Of a DNA stretch of 64,000 nucleotides, positions 1 through 9,421 are shown piece by piece. Source of the DNA: JAXLWB01 sp046328715. Its GTDB lineage: Bacteria > Chloroflexota > Anaerolineae > Caldilineales > Caldilineaceae. The notes below the pieces were generated by a model. The model was not told the DNA's origin. It was given only the letters and a program-made list of their open reading frames with translations, and did not search any database. Position 1 is the stretch's first letter; each line of letters opens with the position of its first letter. The position numbers and the translations under genes are program-made. The stretch lies in contig JAXLWB010000025.1 of assembly GCA_046328715.1 (NCBI GenBank), positions 74,613-138,612 of the forward strand. The letters are read 5' to 3'.

Positions 1-374
1 AGCGCCTGCCATAACATGCGTCCGATCCCTTGACCCTGAAAGAAATCCTCGATCAGGATCCCTACCTCCGCGGTTGGGAGATAGGCGGTCGATTCACGCA
101 CATAGTAGGCAAGGCCAATAATACGTGCATCGTCGTTATTCGAGATGACGACAAAGGCTTCCCCCTTCTCTGCTGGCAGGTTACAGACAGCCGCCAGATC
201 TTGCCAGGATGGAATTTTGCATTGTAGATAACGAAAGTAAAGACTCTCTGCGGAGAGACGTTTGTGCATTTCGTAGATCAACGTGTCATCATCGGGGCGA
301 ATTGGACGTATCGTCAGGATTGGTAGTTCTCGCGCCGCTGGATGATTGTATTGAACTGCTGTGGTAATGGTCAT
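1..374 (-). CDS. GNAT-family N-acetyltransferase (C-terminus cut off by window edge)
   Basis: An ATG at 374, preceded by AGGAGG six bases upstream (381-386), opens a frame that runs leftward without a stop to the window edge, giving 124 codons. Near the N-terminus is the stretch RPIRPDDDTLIYEMHKRLS, followed by SLYFRY, typical of the GNAT group in which a short beta strand opens the fold. Near the edge GQGIGR fits the acetyl-CoA pyrophosphate-binding motif A (Q/R-x-x-G-x-G/A). The family moves an acetyl group from acetyl-CoA to an amine; the substrate cannot be read from the sequence. Only the last part of the domain is missing. Confidence in the family is good, and nothing can be said about the role. 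Confidence 0.8.
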   Translation of the reverse strand, partial: MTITTAVQYNHPAARELPILTIRPIRPDDDTLIYEMHKRLSAESLYFRYLQCKIPSWQDLAAVCNLPAEKGEAFVVISNNDDARIIGLAYYVRESTAYLPTAEVGILIEDFFQGQGIGRMLWQA

Positions 375-571
375 AAAAAGCCTCCTTAGTCATGGCTAGT
401 GGTTGGCATTGCTGCGTTATTGAAGCATGCCCAAGGAGGCAAATGAAGCCGCTCAGTGGGAGAAAAGCGGGAGAAAGAGCGGGATAGGATGCGGAGAGGA
501 AACAATTCACAATTGATTCGACATGTTTGGCCAAGCGCAGCACTTTGCGGCAAGTGCCGCGCTTGTTACTG

Positions 572-1252
572 CTATTCTTCTACATCTTGGCGGCGTGAGG
601 GCTGATCGCGATAGGTACAGACCTGGTTGGGTGAGCCTTGACGAAAGCTCGTTTTGCAAATTCCTGACTCTGCCAAGCGTTTACAATCGTCCGTTGTGTC
701 ACAACGACAAGTATATTCGCCACAGGTGAAATTTTGTGGAATGTCAGGCGATCCACCGTTGGTGAGGGTGCCGGAACCCGTGTTGAGAGAAATGTTCGGG
801 TCGATTGTGGTGTCCTGAGTCTGAATGGTGACATCAACCCCATCGGAAGCTAGCCAGTCGCCGCTATCCCCTGGTTCGGGGCCAGTGAAACTGCCACCCC
901 AATAGCCGCTACACGTATAGATCGGATTTTCCGCCGAGCCAACGCCAAAGAGGTACTTTCTATCACCGACTTTGAACGTAAGATTGATCGCTCGCCCATT
1001 GGCTTGCCCACTAGTCACAATCTCATTGCCATCATTGGTAGCAACTACGCCGCTGATCTCACCTTGATAATTCAAGGCGAAGAGTAGGGTACCTGTCACG
1101 GCCATCCCAGCGTTGGGTCCATGGTGAACCGTTGCCTCGAATTGAGTATTGCAGGCAATGGCACGCGTGGGTGCGATCCCTGGTTGGCAGGCCGCTAATC
1201 CCAGTATACAGAACAACATAAGGCCAAAAAGTAATTGGCGGTGTACTTTCAT
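572..1252 (-). CDS. Cys-rich secreted lipoprotein of unknown function
   Basis: The 226-residue product starts at an ATG with AGGAGG seven bases upstream. It has a lipoprotein signal peptide (hydrophobic residues 7-21, lipobox LAAC with Cys22), so it should be anchored on the outer face of the cytoplasmic membrane. The middle is rich in beta-type sequence with Gly-Asn turns. The last 50 residues hold six cysteines in about 40 residues (pattern TC, TC, RC, DC, IC, VC), like a small disulfide-bonded knot. I do not recognise the family. It lies downstream of a large Thr/Pro-rich secreted protein on the same strand, but more than 300 bases and a hairpin separate them, so it is probably its own transcription unit. 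Confidence 0.7.
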   Translation of the reverse strand: MKVHRQLLFGLMLFCILGLAACQPGIAPTRAIACNTQFEATVHHGPNAGMAVTGTLLFALNYQGEISGVVATNDGNEIVTSGQANGRAINLTFKVGDRKYLFGVGSAENPIYTCSGYWGGSFTGPEPGDSGDWLASDGVDVTIQTQDTTIDPNISLNTGSGTLTNGGSPDIPQNFTCGEYTCRCDTTDDCKRLAESGICKTSFRQGSPNQVCTYRDQPSRRQDVEE

Positions 1253-1511
1253 TGAGAACCCTCCTGTTGTGAATGAGTTACAACATTGCGTAGCTACAGT
1301 CCAGACTGACTATGTCAATAGTAACAGGATGAAATGCCCATTTTGTAGCTCATCTACATCTCGGTTTTTGTTCAAACGAGACGCTCAGGCAAACCGAACG
1401 AAGAGGGAAAGCCAGTTGCATGAGGGGGTAATCTTGAGTTGCCAGCGAGGAGATTTCTCATTTGTGAACTGCTAAATTGATGCGAGACTTTACTGGAGGA
1501 GTAGACGCTAA

Positions 1512-1566
1512 GTGAACAGCGGAGTTCTTTTACCGATCTTCCGAGTAAAGAAACCCCGCTGTTCAC
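1512..1566 (-). terminator. Large stem-loop after the Thr/Pro-rich protein gene
   Basis: GTGAACAGCGG (1512-1522) pairs perfectly with CCGCTGTTCAC (1556-1566), and an inner TTCTTT/AAAGAA segment extends the stem. It begins 13 bases beyond the stop of the minus-strand gene ending at 1579. No strong T-run follows, so it may end transcription weakly or protect the mRNA 3' end. Apart from this hairpin I see nothing in the 326-base gap 1253-1578. Confidence 0.5.
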
Positions 1567-1578
1567 CGCCGATATGGT

Positions 1579-4002
1579 TTAGCGAACGACGAGTGGCAAG
1601 TAACCACGGAACGAGCTTCCACTTGAACCAAACATGCCAAAGACGGTCAAATGGGTCACCGTAAAGGTGATGCGATTGTTGTCGAGATCGCGTTCCACAA
1701 TTGTGATTCCATCGGTTTGCCACTGATTGGTCTTGGGATCAAAGTAGCGAACCGTCAACGTTGCCTCATCGAGGCCGGCTACATCGCTGTCATTGTAGCT
1801 CAGCGTGATCGTGACTGGCTGCTGGAAGGTAAAGTTTTCAAGCAACGTATTGTCGTGGAAGGCATCCAGATCGAAGATCTGATTGCCAAACTGGAAGCCA
1901 CTCGGCGGGTCAGATGGTAAAGTGCCGAGATCAGTGTAGGCCAAGGTGATCGTCTCGCTGACAGCACCTGTTGGCAATTGGACTGCAATCACTGCGCCCT
2001 CTGTATCCGTGTAGGTAAGAGTTGTTGGTTGATCGGTAGATACAACCACAGTTGCACGAGGCGTGGGGGTAACGGTCACTGTTGCCGTTGCCGTGCCAGT
2101 TGGGGTTGGCGTATGCGTTGCGGTCGGTGTGTCGCTCGCCGTAGGTGTGACACTCGCTGTGGCCGACTGTGTTGCGGTGACAGTTGGCAAGGTTGTCTCA
2201 GTTGGCAAAATTGTGCTTGTCGCTAACACAGTCGGGGTCGCAGTGATCGTAGGTGTATCGGACGCAGTAGCGGTGACAGTTGCCTGGGCAGTACTGGTTG
2301 CGGTAGCGACACTCGTCGTCGTTGGCGAGGGCGTCCCTGTTTCTGTCGCCGTTGCTGCAGGTGTATTGGTGGCAGTCGATGTAGGGCTCGCCGTTATCGT
2401 TGGTACAACAGGTTGCGTTGGCGTAACCGTTGCAATCGCCGTGTCGGTCGGGGCGGAGGTTGCCGTCGCCGTCAGCATGAGCGTGGGCGTCGCGGTTGCC
2501 GACGGCTCAGACGTGGCGCTTGCAGTCGGAGTGATGCTTGGCGTGTTCGTCGGAATGGCCGTATCTGTCGCCGTCAGCGAAGCGGTTGGCGTACCCGTTG
2601 GGACAGCGGTGCTGGTCGCAGTGGGCGTCGTTGACGGAACCGGAGTGTCAGTGACCGTGGCCGTCGATGTCGCCGATGGTATAGATGTGTTACTTGGTGT
2701 TGCCGTCGGGACAGTTGTATTGGTTGCAGTCACAGTTGGCGTAGACGTTGATGTGCTCGTCGCAGTGGGTGTGGCTGATGGAATAGACGTGTTCGTCGCT
2801 GTGCTGCTCGGTGTGGACGTGGGCGTTGGAGTACCTGTAGCTGTCGGGGTAACCGATGGAACGGGTGTACCCGTTGCTGTCGGCGTGGGGGTGCCGATGG
2901 GTACAGGCACAAATGCAACGCCGCGAAACGCTGTACTAATCGAAGCGCTCGCTAACAGTGTGGGTGTCCCCGTAAAGATACCGTTGTACCCAGTTGAATC
3001 GGTCATGGCCACCAGTTCACCACCGCCAGTCGATCCCGTGCCGCCTTTACGCGTGGCATAGAGGGTCACTGTGGTGCCGGAGACAGCGCCGGTTAGCCCG
3101 CGATAATCATCGGTTGTGGCGCCAATGATGCCGTTGGATGACCAGTTGCCACTCACCAAGGAGAATTTTTGTAGTGCAGCAACATCGTCGTCGGCGACAT
3201 AAAGGGTATCAAATCCTGCTACGTTTGCATCCAAATCGGCAAAGAAGAAACTGTAGGCGCTCGGGTTTGTGACATCAGTCAGCCCAGGCAAACGAGAAAC
3301 TGTCTGTCCGCTTGTGGTCGGTAGACCTGTACCTACGGTGTTCACCCCTTTGTTGGTGTCAGTACCCGTGCTTGATGATAGATAGAGTTGCCCCGAAAAG
3401 ATATTCAACTGACGACTATTGAGAGCAGAAATCGAAGTCGAAGTGACCGCACCTAAGGTCGTTATACGAACACCAGTACCACCAGTCACCCAAATCGTAG
3501 TACCATCGGTACTGACTGCACTGCGTGGGCTATTGGCGGATGCGAAGTCAGTCAAAGCAGTAGACGTGTCGATATTTCCATTCGCATCAACACGACCAAT
3601 CACACGAGGAACTGAGCTAGCTGTACTCGTTAAGAGCGACGAAGCATAGGGAATGCTTGTAGCGTAACCGGTCAGCAACAAATATTGTCCATCTGCGGAG
3701 CGGGTCAAGAAACCTTCAGAGCCAGCAGTGCCACTGGCAATCAGTTGTTTCTGGGCACCGTTCGCCGTTGTGGGCAAGGCGATCGATTGTATCAACGTCC
3801 CACTTGGTGTGTACTCGTCAAGATAGACTGGATTGCCAGTATTGACGAGACTGCCGGTACCCGAACCGACGCGGTAGATGACAAGATTACCGGGTGTAAA
3901 GGCTGCGGCGTGAGCGGTCGAGGCAAACATAAGCGAAATCATGGTCAGCGCCATCGCAGCCAGTGCAGTGTACCCGTAATCGATGATTCGATAACGCTTC
4001 AT
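1579..4002 (-). CDS. Large secreted Thr/Pro-rich protein with C-terminal LPL-type tail
   Basis: The 807-residue product starts at an ATG with AAGGAG eight bases upstream. Residues 1-33 form a Sec signal peptide ending AHA. Residues 35-360 look like a beta-propeller or other repetitive beta fold (repeats rich in G-T-D and S-G-T, with phrases such as 'SADGQYLLLTG' and 'DTLYVADDDV'). Residues 362-647 are an extended Thr/Pro/Ser/Ala linker made of TPTAT-like repeats, probably a flexible and possibly glycosylated stalk. Residues 650-807 form a compact C-terminal domain ending in YLPLVVR. The same C-terminal module occurs in the giant CotH protein at 42000-47096, suggesting a shared surface-retention or sorting signal. 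Function unknown; an extracellular or cell-surface role is likely. Confidence 0.75.
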   Translation of the reverse strand: MKRYRIIDYGYTALAAMALTMISLMFASTAHAAAFTPGNLVIYRVGSGTGSLVNTGNPVYLDEYTPSGTLIQSIALPTTANGAQKQLIASGTAGSEGFLTRSADGQYLLLTGYATSIPYASSLLTSTASSVPRVIGRVDANGNIDTSTALTDFASANSPRSAVSTDGTTIWVTGGTGVRITTLGAVTSTSISALNSRQLNIFSGQLYLSSSTGTDTNKGVNTVGTGLPTTSGQTVSRLPGLTDVTNPSAYSFFFADLDANVAGFDTLYVADDDVAALQKFSLVSGNWSSNGIIGATTDDYRGLTGAVSGTTVTLYATRKGGTGSTGGGELVAMTDSTGYNGIFTGTPTLLASASISTAFRGVAFVPVPIGTPTPTATGTPVPSVTPTATGTPTPTSTPSSTATNTSIPSATPTATSTSTSTPTVTATNTTVPTATPSNTSIPSATSTATVTDTPVPSTTPTATSTAVPTGTPTASLTATDTAIPTNTPSITPTASATSEPSATATPTLMLTATATSAPTDTAIATVTPTQPVVPTITASPTSTATNTPAATATETGTPSPTTTSVATATSTAQATVTATASDTPTITATPTVLATSTILPTETTLPTVTATQSATASVTPTASDTPTATHTPTPTGTATATVTVTPTPRATVVVSTDQPTTLTYTDTEGAVIAVQLPTGAVSETITLAYTDLGTLPSDPPSGFQFGNQIFDLDAFHDNTLLENFTFQQPVTITLSYNDSDVAGLDEATLTVRYFDPKTNQWQTDGITIVERDLDNNRITFTVTHLTVFGMFGSSGSSFRGYLPLVVR
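2050..2915 (-). repeat. Low-complexity Thr/Pro-coding repeat tract
   Basis: Within the secreted protein gene, about 860 bases are built from degenerate 6- to 12-base units encoding T-P, A-T and S-T steps. The opposite strand is therefore open over a long stretch (2063-3061) and reads Val/Gly/Ala repeats, which is an artefact of the composition. Confidence 0.85.
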
Positions 4003-4360
4003 TACAGAACTCCTTCTGGGGGTTGAGAGATTCCTTTTGGATGAATCTCCTGGATAATAAATGAGTACCAGTATTCGATTGGATAGAGAAAACTCAAGGT
4101 TTGGAAAGCTAGATTACTATTCTAGTATAAAAGTCACCACTAACACAAATTCATAAGCCAGATTAATATCAAATTAACTAACTTTCCCAACCAATAGGCT
4201 TGGCTATGGACCCTGCCCCTCAAGTCAATCTGTCATTCCGAAGGAATCTTTGCCCACTTAACTAACAATGTTTGCGACATCATATATGGCTACGGGAAAG
4301 CAAAATTTCTCAGTCAAAACGGCTTTCATTCGAGGTGATAGGTGTCAAAGTTAAGTGATG

Positions 4361-4399
4361 GAAAATAAAAACGGGAGAGACTTTCGGTCTCTCCCGTTT
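4361..4399 (-). terminator. Intrinsic terminator of the iron-uptake operon
   Basis: A perfect 13-bp stem (4369-4381 with 4387-4399, five-base loop) is followed on the minus strand by TTTTTATTTT. It lies 23 bases past the stop of the FTR1 gene. The rest of the 4003-4421 gap (about 360 bases) is AT-rich and holds nothing I can name apart from the presumed promoter of the gene starting at 4002. Confidence 0.92.
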
Positions 4400-4421
4400 G
4401 CTCAATGTGGAACCTCACAGG

Positions 4422-6770
4422 CTATACTTCTTGTACAACTGCCATTTTCACGTTGCGTTGTACTTTCTGTTTTTGCCCCTGCTTTTGCAGATACTCAGCC
4501 AGGAAGTAGCTACCGATCACAAAGAGACCAGCAACCAATTGCAACACTATTCCCTCCCATGAAGGATAAATGCCAAACCACAACCCCAACCAGTAGGGCA
4601 CTTCTAGCCAGCGAATGACATGGAGCGGTAGCCAACCGACCACCTGCATAATATGGACCGTATTGCCCACCATCGTCAAGAGCACTACACCAATAAAGAC
4701 ACCTGTAACGATCAGCATCTTCTTGTAGGGCATACGGACTTGAAGGCGGAAGAGCACCAGACCAATGGCTAAGGTTGCCGCTAGCCCCACCAAGGTGCCG
4801 GCTACGACGACCCATGTACCGGCTTCCAGCACCAAAGCTTGCAGGAAGAGCACAGTTTCAAAACCTTCGCGATAGACGCTGGTAAAGCCCAACATCGCCA
4901 GGCCAAGCCATTGACTCACCCCAGCACTGAGGATGCCACGCTTGCGACTGTGCAGGTTGGCCATGTGATCGGTCCAATAACTCTGGTGAAAGAACCAGTT
5001 TGTGATCAAGAGCAACACGGCAATCGCAATCAGCGAAACAACTGCCTCCAGCTTTTCGCCATAGCGCGCAAGCGACGTGAGCAGACTCTGTGCCAACAAC
5101 CAGGTCAATATCGAAGCTAAGACAGCACCGATCACACCCCACCACATCGGTTTGCGTAAAGTGCGGCTGGTCGCCGCCTTCATACTGCCCATCAAAGATG
5201 CCAGGATCAGCACCGCCTCCAACCCTTCGCGGAAGACAATGATGGCGGCGTTGGTGGCAATCGCTGTCGGCGAGTTTGTGCCCTCGATGGCTTGCTGTGC
5301 ATCATGTAGCAACCGTTCGAGCGTTTTGCGGCTGGCCTTGATCGTGGTCAACGGGGCCTGAGCCTTGATCAAATAGGCCAGACCTTTGACCTCACCTTGT
5401 CCGTACCAGAAAGCTTCCTCAATCGGGGTCTTGTAACGTGCAGCAAAGGCCTGAATTCTTGCTTCTGGTCCGCTTTCGAGCAGGGCATAACTTTCCAGTC
5501 TGGCCGATTCGGCTAGCTCATAATTGCCGCTGGCGACAGCCGCTTCCATCGTGTTAAGCGCGGTGCGAATGACATCGAAGTCGGCGTTACTGTCGTGCTC
5601 AAGCCACTCTACAGGCATGATCGTCTGCAACTGTTGGCTAAGCTCTTGGACCTGCGCCTGAATCACTTCGGATTCGGCCACCGCACTGTGCGTGAGCGCA
5701 GCTTCTACCTGGAGGCCAAGCGTCGTAAGACGTTGCAGGCTCTGCCCAGCCTCAACAGGGTTGCTTTCGCTCAACAACGGGTAAAGATCATCAAATGCAG
5801 CGCGCGCGCCCTCAAAAAAGGTACTTGCCTCGCGCAGTTCCAGATCACTTTTCACTGCACCATTGGCTACGCCTCGATTGTATTCAACCGAAACCAATTT
5901 GAGAAAGCGCAGCAATTGACCAGCTCGCCGCACCTGATCATTGGCGCTGAGCGGTGCTGCCCGAAAACTGCTAAAATCAGTGATCAAGGCGCTGATCTGC
6001 TGGCTGAGAGCTGATGACTGCGAGGCGGCAGCCACCAAGGATTGGAAACGCTGCGTCATTTCAGCGGCGGATTGTTCGCCCTTTTGCCCACGATAGGCAG
6101 GCGTCAGAATAGCAAAGTAACCTTGGGCCAAGCCAAGTAGCTCGGCACGGCGCACATTGAAACTTTTCCCCTCCGCCTCGATTGCCTCGCGCAGTGCGTC
6201 GATCATGCGAGCCTGATAGGTATCAAAAAGATCGGAGCGAACTGCAAGACGCGCCTCTTCAACGCCAGCGCGGCCATTTACAAGTCGGTTGATGGTAATG
6301 GTGGCATCCGCAGTGGGGCGCGAAGAGCGTGTGGCATGACGAAACTCTCGGATCGCCAGCCATTGTTGGGCTTCCTTGGCATTGCCGTCCACCAGATTTG
6401 CATCCACCGCCAACACGCCGACATGAAGTAAAGAGGTCCACAATTGGCTACGCAATCGCGCAAATGTGACTGCATCACCCTTCGCCAGGGCGTCACTTGC
6501 TTGCGCAAAATCGGCCAGAATGGCAGTGTGAATCTCCGGACTGAATTGGGTAATCGGGGCAGAAAGATCTTCGAGGTAAAGGTTATTGGCTTCGCCTAAG
6601 GAGGAACGAGCAGAAGTGGGGTCATCGGTTAATGTTAACTGAGCAGTACTCAGCAACGTGCGAATCGATTCGGCACTCGCTCCCAGCGATTCAGAGGCTC
6701 CATAAACAATCTTCGGCAAAAGCATCAACAGACAAAGCAGAACGATAAATATGGATGAGTTTCGGTTCAA
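4422..6770 (-). CDS. FTR1-family high-affinity iron permease with long periplasmic N-domain
   Basis: The 782-residue product moves ferric iron across the cytoplasmic membrane (FTR1/EfeU family). The C-terminal 290 residues hold about seven membrane segments and both diagnostic motifs: FREGLEAVL near residue 511 and YREGFETVL near residue 631, whose Glu residues bind iron in the family. Before the permease lies a signal peptide (residues 1-25) and about 470 helical extracytoplasmic residues, probably a built-in metal-collecting domain. Classic EfeU lacks this; FTR1 proteins with such extensions are known. The start is a TTG with AGGA about nine bases upstream, 18 bases after the stop of the imelysin-like gene, so the two are co-transcribed. 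The pairing supports iron import without a siderophore. Confidence 0.92.
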   Translation of the reverse strand: MNRNSSIFIVLLCLLMLLPKIVYGASESLGASAESIRTLLSTAQLTLTDDPTSARSSLGEANNLYLEDLSAPITQFSPEIHTAILADFAQASDALAKGDAVTFARLRSQLWTSLLHVGVLAVDANLVDGNAKEAQQWLAIREFRHATRSSRPTADATITINRLVNGRAGVEEARLAVRSDLFDTYQARMIDALREAIEAEGKSFNVRRAELLGLAQGYFAILTPAYRGQKGEQSAAEMTQRFQSLVAAASQSSALSQQISALITDFSSFRAAPLSANDQVRRAGQLLRFLKLVSVEYNRGVANGAVKSDLELREASTFFEGARAAFDDLYPLLSESNPVEAGQSLQRLTTLGLQVEAALTHSAVAESEVIQAQVQELSQQLQTIMPVEWLEHDSNADFDVIRTALNTMEAAVASGNYELAESARLESYALLESGPEARIQAFAARYKTPIEEAFWYGQGEVKGLAYLIKAQAPLTTIKASRKTLERLLHDAQQAIEGTNSPTAIATNAAIIVFREGLEAVLILASLMGSMKAATSRTLRKPMWWGVIGAVLASILTWLLAQSLLTSLARYGEKLEAVVSLIAIAVLLLITNWFFHQSYWTDHMANLHSRKRGILSAGVSQWLGLAMLGFTSVYREGFETVLFLQALVLEAGTWVVVAGTLVGLAATLAIGLVLFRLQVRMPYKKMLIVTGVFIGVVLLTMVGNTVHIMQVVGWLPLHVIRWLEVPYWLGLWFGIYPSWEGIVLQLVAGLFVIGSYFLAEYLQKQGQKQKVQRNVKMAVVQEV

Positions 6771-6788
6771 AGCAAAAGATCCTATCTG

Positions 6789-7880
6789 TTACAATTCAAT
6801 CCCCAACAATCCCGCCATCTGACTGATCTGCCCAGTAATGGTGCTGGCGCGGTTTTGCGCCTCCGCCCCCAATAGATCGGCCTCTTCGGCAGTAAACTTT
6901 TTGCCTGATTGTTCCTGTTGATAAACCTGCTCAACAAATTCGCGCAACGCCGTGAGTTCACTAGCGATCTGCATACCTTGTGCATGATCCACTGCGGTCG
7001 TCAAAGGTTGCACGTTGTGATAAATGACCTGTAAACCACCCAGAATGTCTTGCATGTCTGCCAGGCGTGAGATCGCTACAAAATCACGCTGCGCCGAAGC
7101 TGCACCGGCCACAAAGCGTGAATCACGCCAGGAGGCAAAGTATTCATTCATGGTCGGTACCATGGTCACCAGGGCGGCAAAGGCTTCACTCGTGGTCGGC
7201 GTCCAGCTTTCGGCGCTTGACTGCAACTGATTGGCATATTGGTTGAGTGCCTCAGCCGCAGCTTTGAGCAAGTGGGCATCTGGCAAGGCTTCGCCAAACT
7301 CGGAGCGTCCGTTGCCATTAAAATCGGCCACCACGTTTTTTACAGTGTAATCGGCGAAGGTACCCCACAAGGCACTCTCAGTGACTCCAAAGAGATTGCC
7401 CGGTTTAGGAAAGACCCGTCCATCGGCGAGCGTCAAGTCAAAGGGAACGGCGTTATCAGGGTCGTCGGCGACACTGGTCCCAGCATCCAAGATCAGATCA
7501 AACTGCGCCAGTTCCGGCGTCCCAGCAACGATGCCTTCCATTTTTTCATAGAGTGGACTGGCCTCGACCCAAGCAGAGCGAGCACTCTCGATCTGTTGGA
7601 TCAGTTGCGAGGGTTGTTCTGCCCAAAGCTTGGCGTAATCAAATTCGGCCCTCTTCGCCGTAGCATAGTACTGATTGGAAAGCGCTTCGAGCTTGGCAGA
7701 TGACTGAGCTAAGGCAGCAGTCTGATCGAGCAGGAAGCTCTTGATCCCGCTGAGATCGACCGCAGGTGCTTGAGCAACCTGGGCTGGTTGGGGTTGGGGA
7801 GCGCGTGTAGGCGCGCTACAAGCAGTAAATGCCGTCAAATGAAGCAGCAAAACGGCGCGAAAAAGAGTACCCCTCATCAT
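6789..7880 (-). CDS. Imelysin-like (EfeO/M75-type) lipoprotein of the iron-uptake operon
   Basis: The 363-residue product has an N-terminal hydrophobic segment ending in a lipobox-like FTAC (Cys21), a Pro/Gln-rich linker, then an all-helical body. The body carries imelysin-type features: repeated long amphipathic helices, and a central segment with D-x-N-G-N-G-R that resembles a metal-binding loop. Imelysin/EfeO proteins capture iron outside the membrane and hand it to FTR1 permeases; the FTR1 gene follows directly. The ATG overlaps the stop of the tiny upstream gene as ATGA, which implies translational coupling. Family assignment rests on context and helical pattern rather than a decisive motif. 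Confidence 0.72.
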   Translation of the reverse strand: MMRGTLFRAVLLLHLTAFTACSAPTRAPQPQPAQVAQAPAVDLSGIKSFLLDQTAALAQSSAKLEALSNQYYATAKRAEFDYAKLWAEQPSQLIQQIESARSAWVEASPLYEKMEGIVAGTPELAQFDLILDAGTSVADDPDNAVPFDLTLADGRVFPKPGNLFGVTESALWGTFADYTVKNVVADFNGNGRSEFGEALPDAHLLKAAAEALNQYANQLQSSAESWTPTTSEAFAALVTMVPTMNEYFASWRDSRFVAGAASAQRDFVAISRLADMQDILGGLQVIYHNVQPLTTAVDHAQGMQIASELTALREFVEQVYQQEQSGKKFTAEEADLLGAEAQNRASTITGQISQMAGLLGIEL

Positions 7881-7990
7881 TTACTCCCGATGCTATCCTC
7901 ATCACAGCCGCGCTCTACTTTTGCCATGATATAAAGTGAATAGGCGAATAACATCACTGCTGCACTCATTTCGAAGACATGGATGATCAT
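7877..7990 (-). CDS. 37-residue single-pass membrane protein leading the iron operon
   Basis: I chose the ATG at 7990 because GGGAGAG lies five bases upstream. A longer frame from 8071 is open, but its first 27 residues are polar and its ATG lacks such a site. The product is one membrane helix (HVFEMSAAVMLFAYSLYIMA) followed by a charged tail with one Cys. Its TGA overlaps the ATG of the imelysin-like gene (ATGA), so it is translated as part of the operon. Small proteins like this often assist or stabilise a transporter; that is an inference. I do not know a named family for it. Confidence 0.6.
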   Translation of the reverse strand: MIIHVFEMSAAVMLFAYSLYIMAKVERGCDEDSIGSK

Positions 7991-8258
7991 TGTTCTCTCC
8001 CAGACAGTCGGTTGTTCGTCAATATTGCCGTTAGTGTCCTGCTTTGCACATGGCAAGTCTCTATCGATCACGAGTTATATGGTTTGATCTCGTGAATCAA
8101 TGTGCTTGCGACTGAAGCAGTTTGGTTCAACGGCAGGCAAATTATCGGTTGTGCTACCGTATCATGAAAATGCGCCGATTTCAATAGCTTTTACTTGCGA
8201 AATTCTGGTTGGGGCAAGCGGTCGAGGTAAAGTGATTCAATAACCCGCATTAACTGTT

Positions 8259-8278
8259 CAATTAAGTGAGGTTAATTG
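8259..8278. promoter_or_regulatory. Inverted repeat upstream of the iron operon (possible operator)
   Basis: CAATTAA, six bases, TTAATTG forms a perfect 7-bp dyad in the 354-base gap (7991-8344) before the iron-uptake operon, about 270 bases from its first start codon. The size and AT-rich composition fit a metalloregulator site, but it matches no Fur or DtxR consensus I know. Nothing else in the gap stands out. Confidence 0.25.
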
Positions 8279-8344
8279 GAGGTGGCAACAATCAAAAAAG
8301 ATTATGCTCAAGTGGACCAAGGCGTGCAAACTATCAAATCGTAC

Positions 8345-9421
8345 TCACTTGGTCCTTACAACTGCAGGTGACTTAGTACCAAAGACAAAACGCTCCGGTG
8401 TCCCCTCACCATCAGCACGCACCCGCATGATATGCATCGTAGGCGGCGAGTTCGCATTGATTGCACCGTAGAGCAACGTCTGATTATCGAGCCATTCGGC
8501 CTGGTCATCCACATTGTCGGTAACCACGACCTCGGTTTCGGTAAAGGTGGTCAGATCGAGCACGGCCAGGTGCCAAGTCGCTCGGGCAACCAGCTTTTTA
8601 AAGGCAACTCGTGTTTCATCTGGCGAAAGCGAGGGACATTCAACGCCAGAGTGAAGGATGGTTACCGAGCGTTTGGCAATGTCGCCTTTGACAAGGTACG
8701 CCGTCTTGTTGAAACGCAAAGTCGCATAGAAAGTATTGCTCTGCTGCGAAAAGGTGACGCCCCAGAAGTTGAAATCGGGATAGTCAATCACTTTGTCATC
8801 TTGAAAAACGGTAAAGTCTTCTAGATTGGCGAGTGGCAAACCGGTTGTGGTGTCGAGGATAAAGGTGGCAGTCGAAAATTGCTCGTCCGCATAGGAGTGA
8901 CCAAAGACAAAGACCGTAAAGGCAGCATAACGACCATTAGGTGCAACCCGCGCACGACTGGGAATGCCATCAGTTTTGAAGTGAAACGTGGGGCGAAAGT
9001 CGCCATCAAATAAAATCGCCTCAGTATATGCTGAGACAGCTTCAACAATTCGTTGAAGACAGATACCAGTTTGGGCTGCAAAGTAAACTCGTTCGCAGTG
9101 CAGGCCGCTCATCCACGCAACCTGGTCTGGCGCAGCTACGGTCGATACCTGCACCTTGCCGATATCGGCACCATCACGCAGGTTGAGGCTAACTAAGAAA
9201 GGCTCGTCGGGTAAGTGAACGTTAGCATTGCTGGCTGTAAGAGGACTATTGAGAGGTGAGGTCGCCACACCGTTTTCCGCAACAGGAGCCACGACCTGGG
9301 TTGTGCCGTTCTGAGTCCGTCGTGCGGAGAGGAAGACATAGCCGAGCGCAATGACCAAACAGAGCAGAACAAATGCTGCAAAAAGTAACGGTTTCTGTTT
9401 GCCATCAGGCGTGCTCGACAC
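8345..9421 (-). CDS. Membrane-anchored TolB-like beta-propeller protein
   Basis: The 358-residue product has one N-terminal membrane helix (residues 11-31) and an outside domain whose second half reads like TolB/WD-type blades ('SPDETRVAFKKL', 'HLAVLDLTTFTETEVVV', 'QAEWLDNQTLLYG'). Such propellers usually bind proteins or sugars; no catalytic residues are evident. The start is GTG with AGGGG upstream and overlaps the last 17 bases of the MFS transporter gene, so the two form an operon. Together they suggest an exporter and an accessory surface protein, but the link is only positional. Confidence 0.6.
   Translation of the reverse strand: MSSTPDGKQKPLLFAAFVLLCLVIALGYVFLSARRTQNGTTQVVAPVAENGVATSPLNSPLTASNANVHLPDEPFLVSLNLRDGADIGKVQVSTVAAPDQVAWMSGLHCERVYFAAQTGICLQRIVEAVSAYTEAILFDGDFRPTFHFKTDGIPSRARVAPNGRYAAFTVFVFGHSYADEQFSTATFILDTTTGLPLANLEDFTVFQDDKVIDYPDFNFWGVTFSQQSNTFYATLRFNKTAYLVKGDIAKRSVTILHSGVECPSLSPDETRVAFKKLVARATWHLAVLDLTTFTETEVVVTDNVDDQAEWLDNQTLLYGAINANSPPTMHIMRVRADGEGTPERFVFGTKSPAVVRTK

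Noticed and set aside
2063..3061. Long plus-strand frame of 332 codons rich in Val, Gly and Ala
   Set aside because: It is the exact antisense of the Thr/Pro-rich linker, and its composition follows from that repeat. No ribosome-binding site or domain is present.
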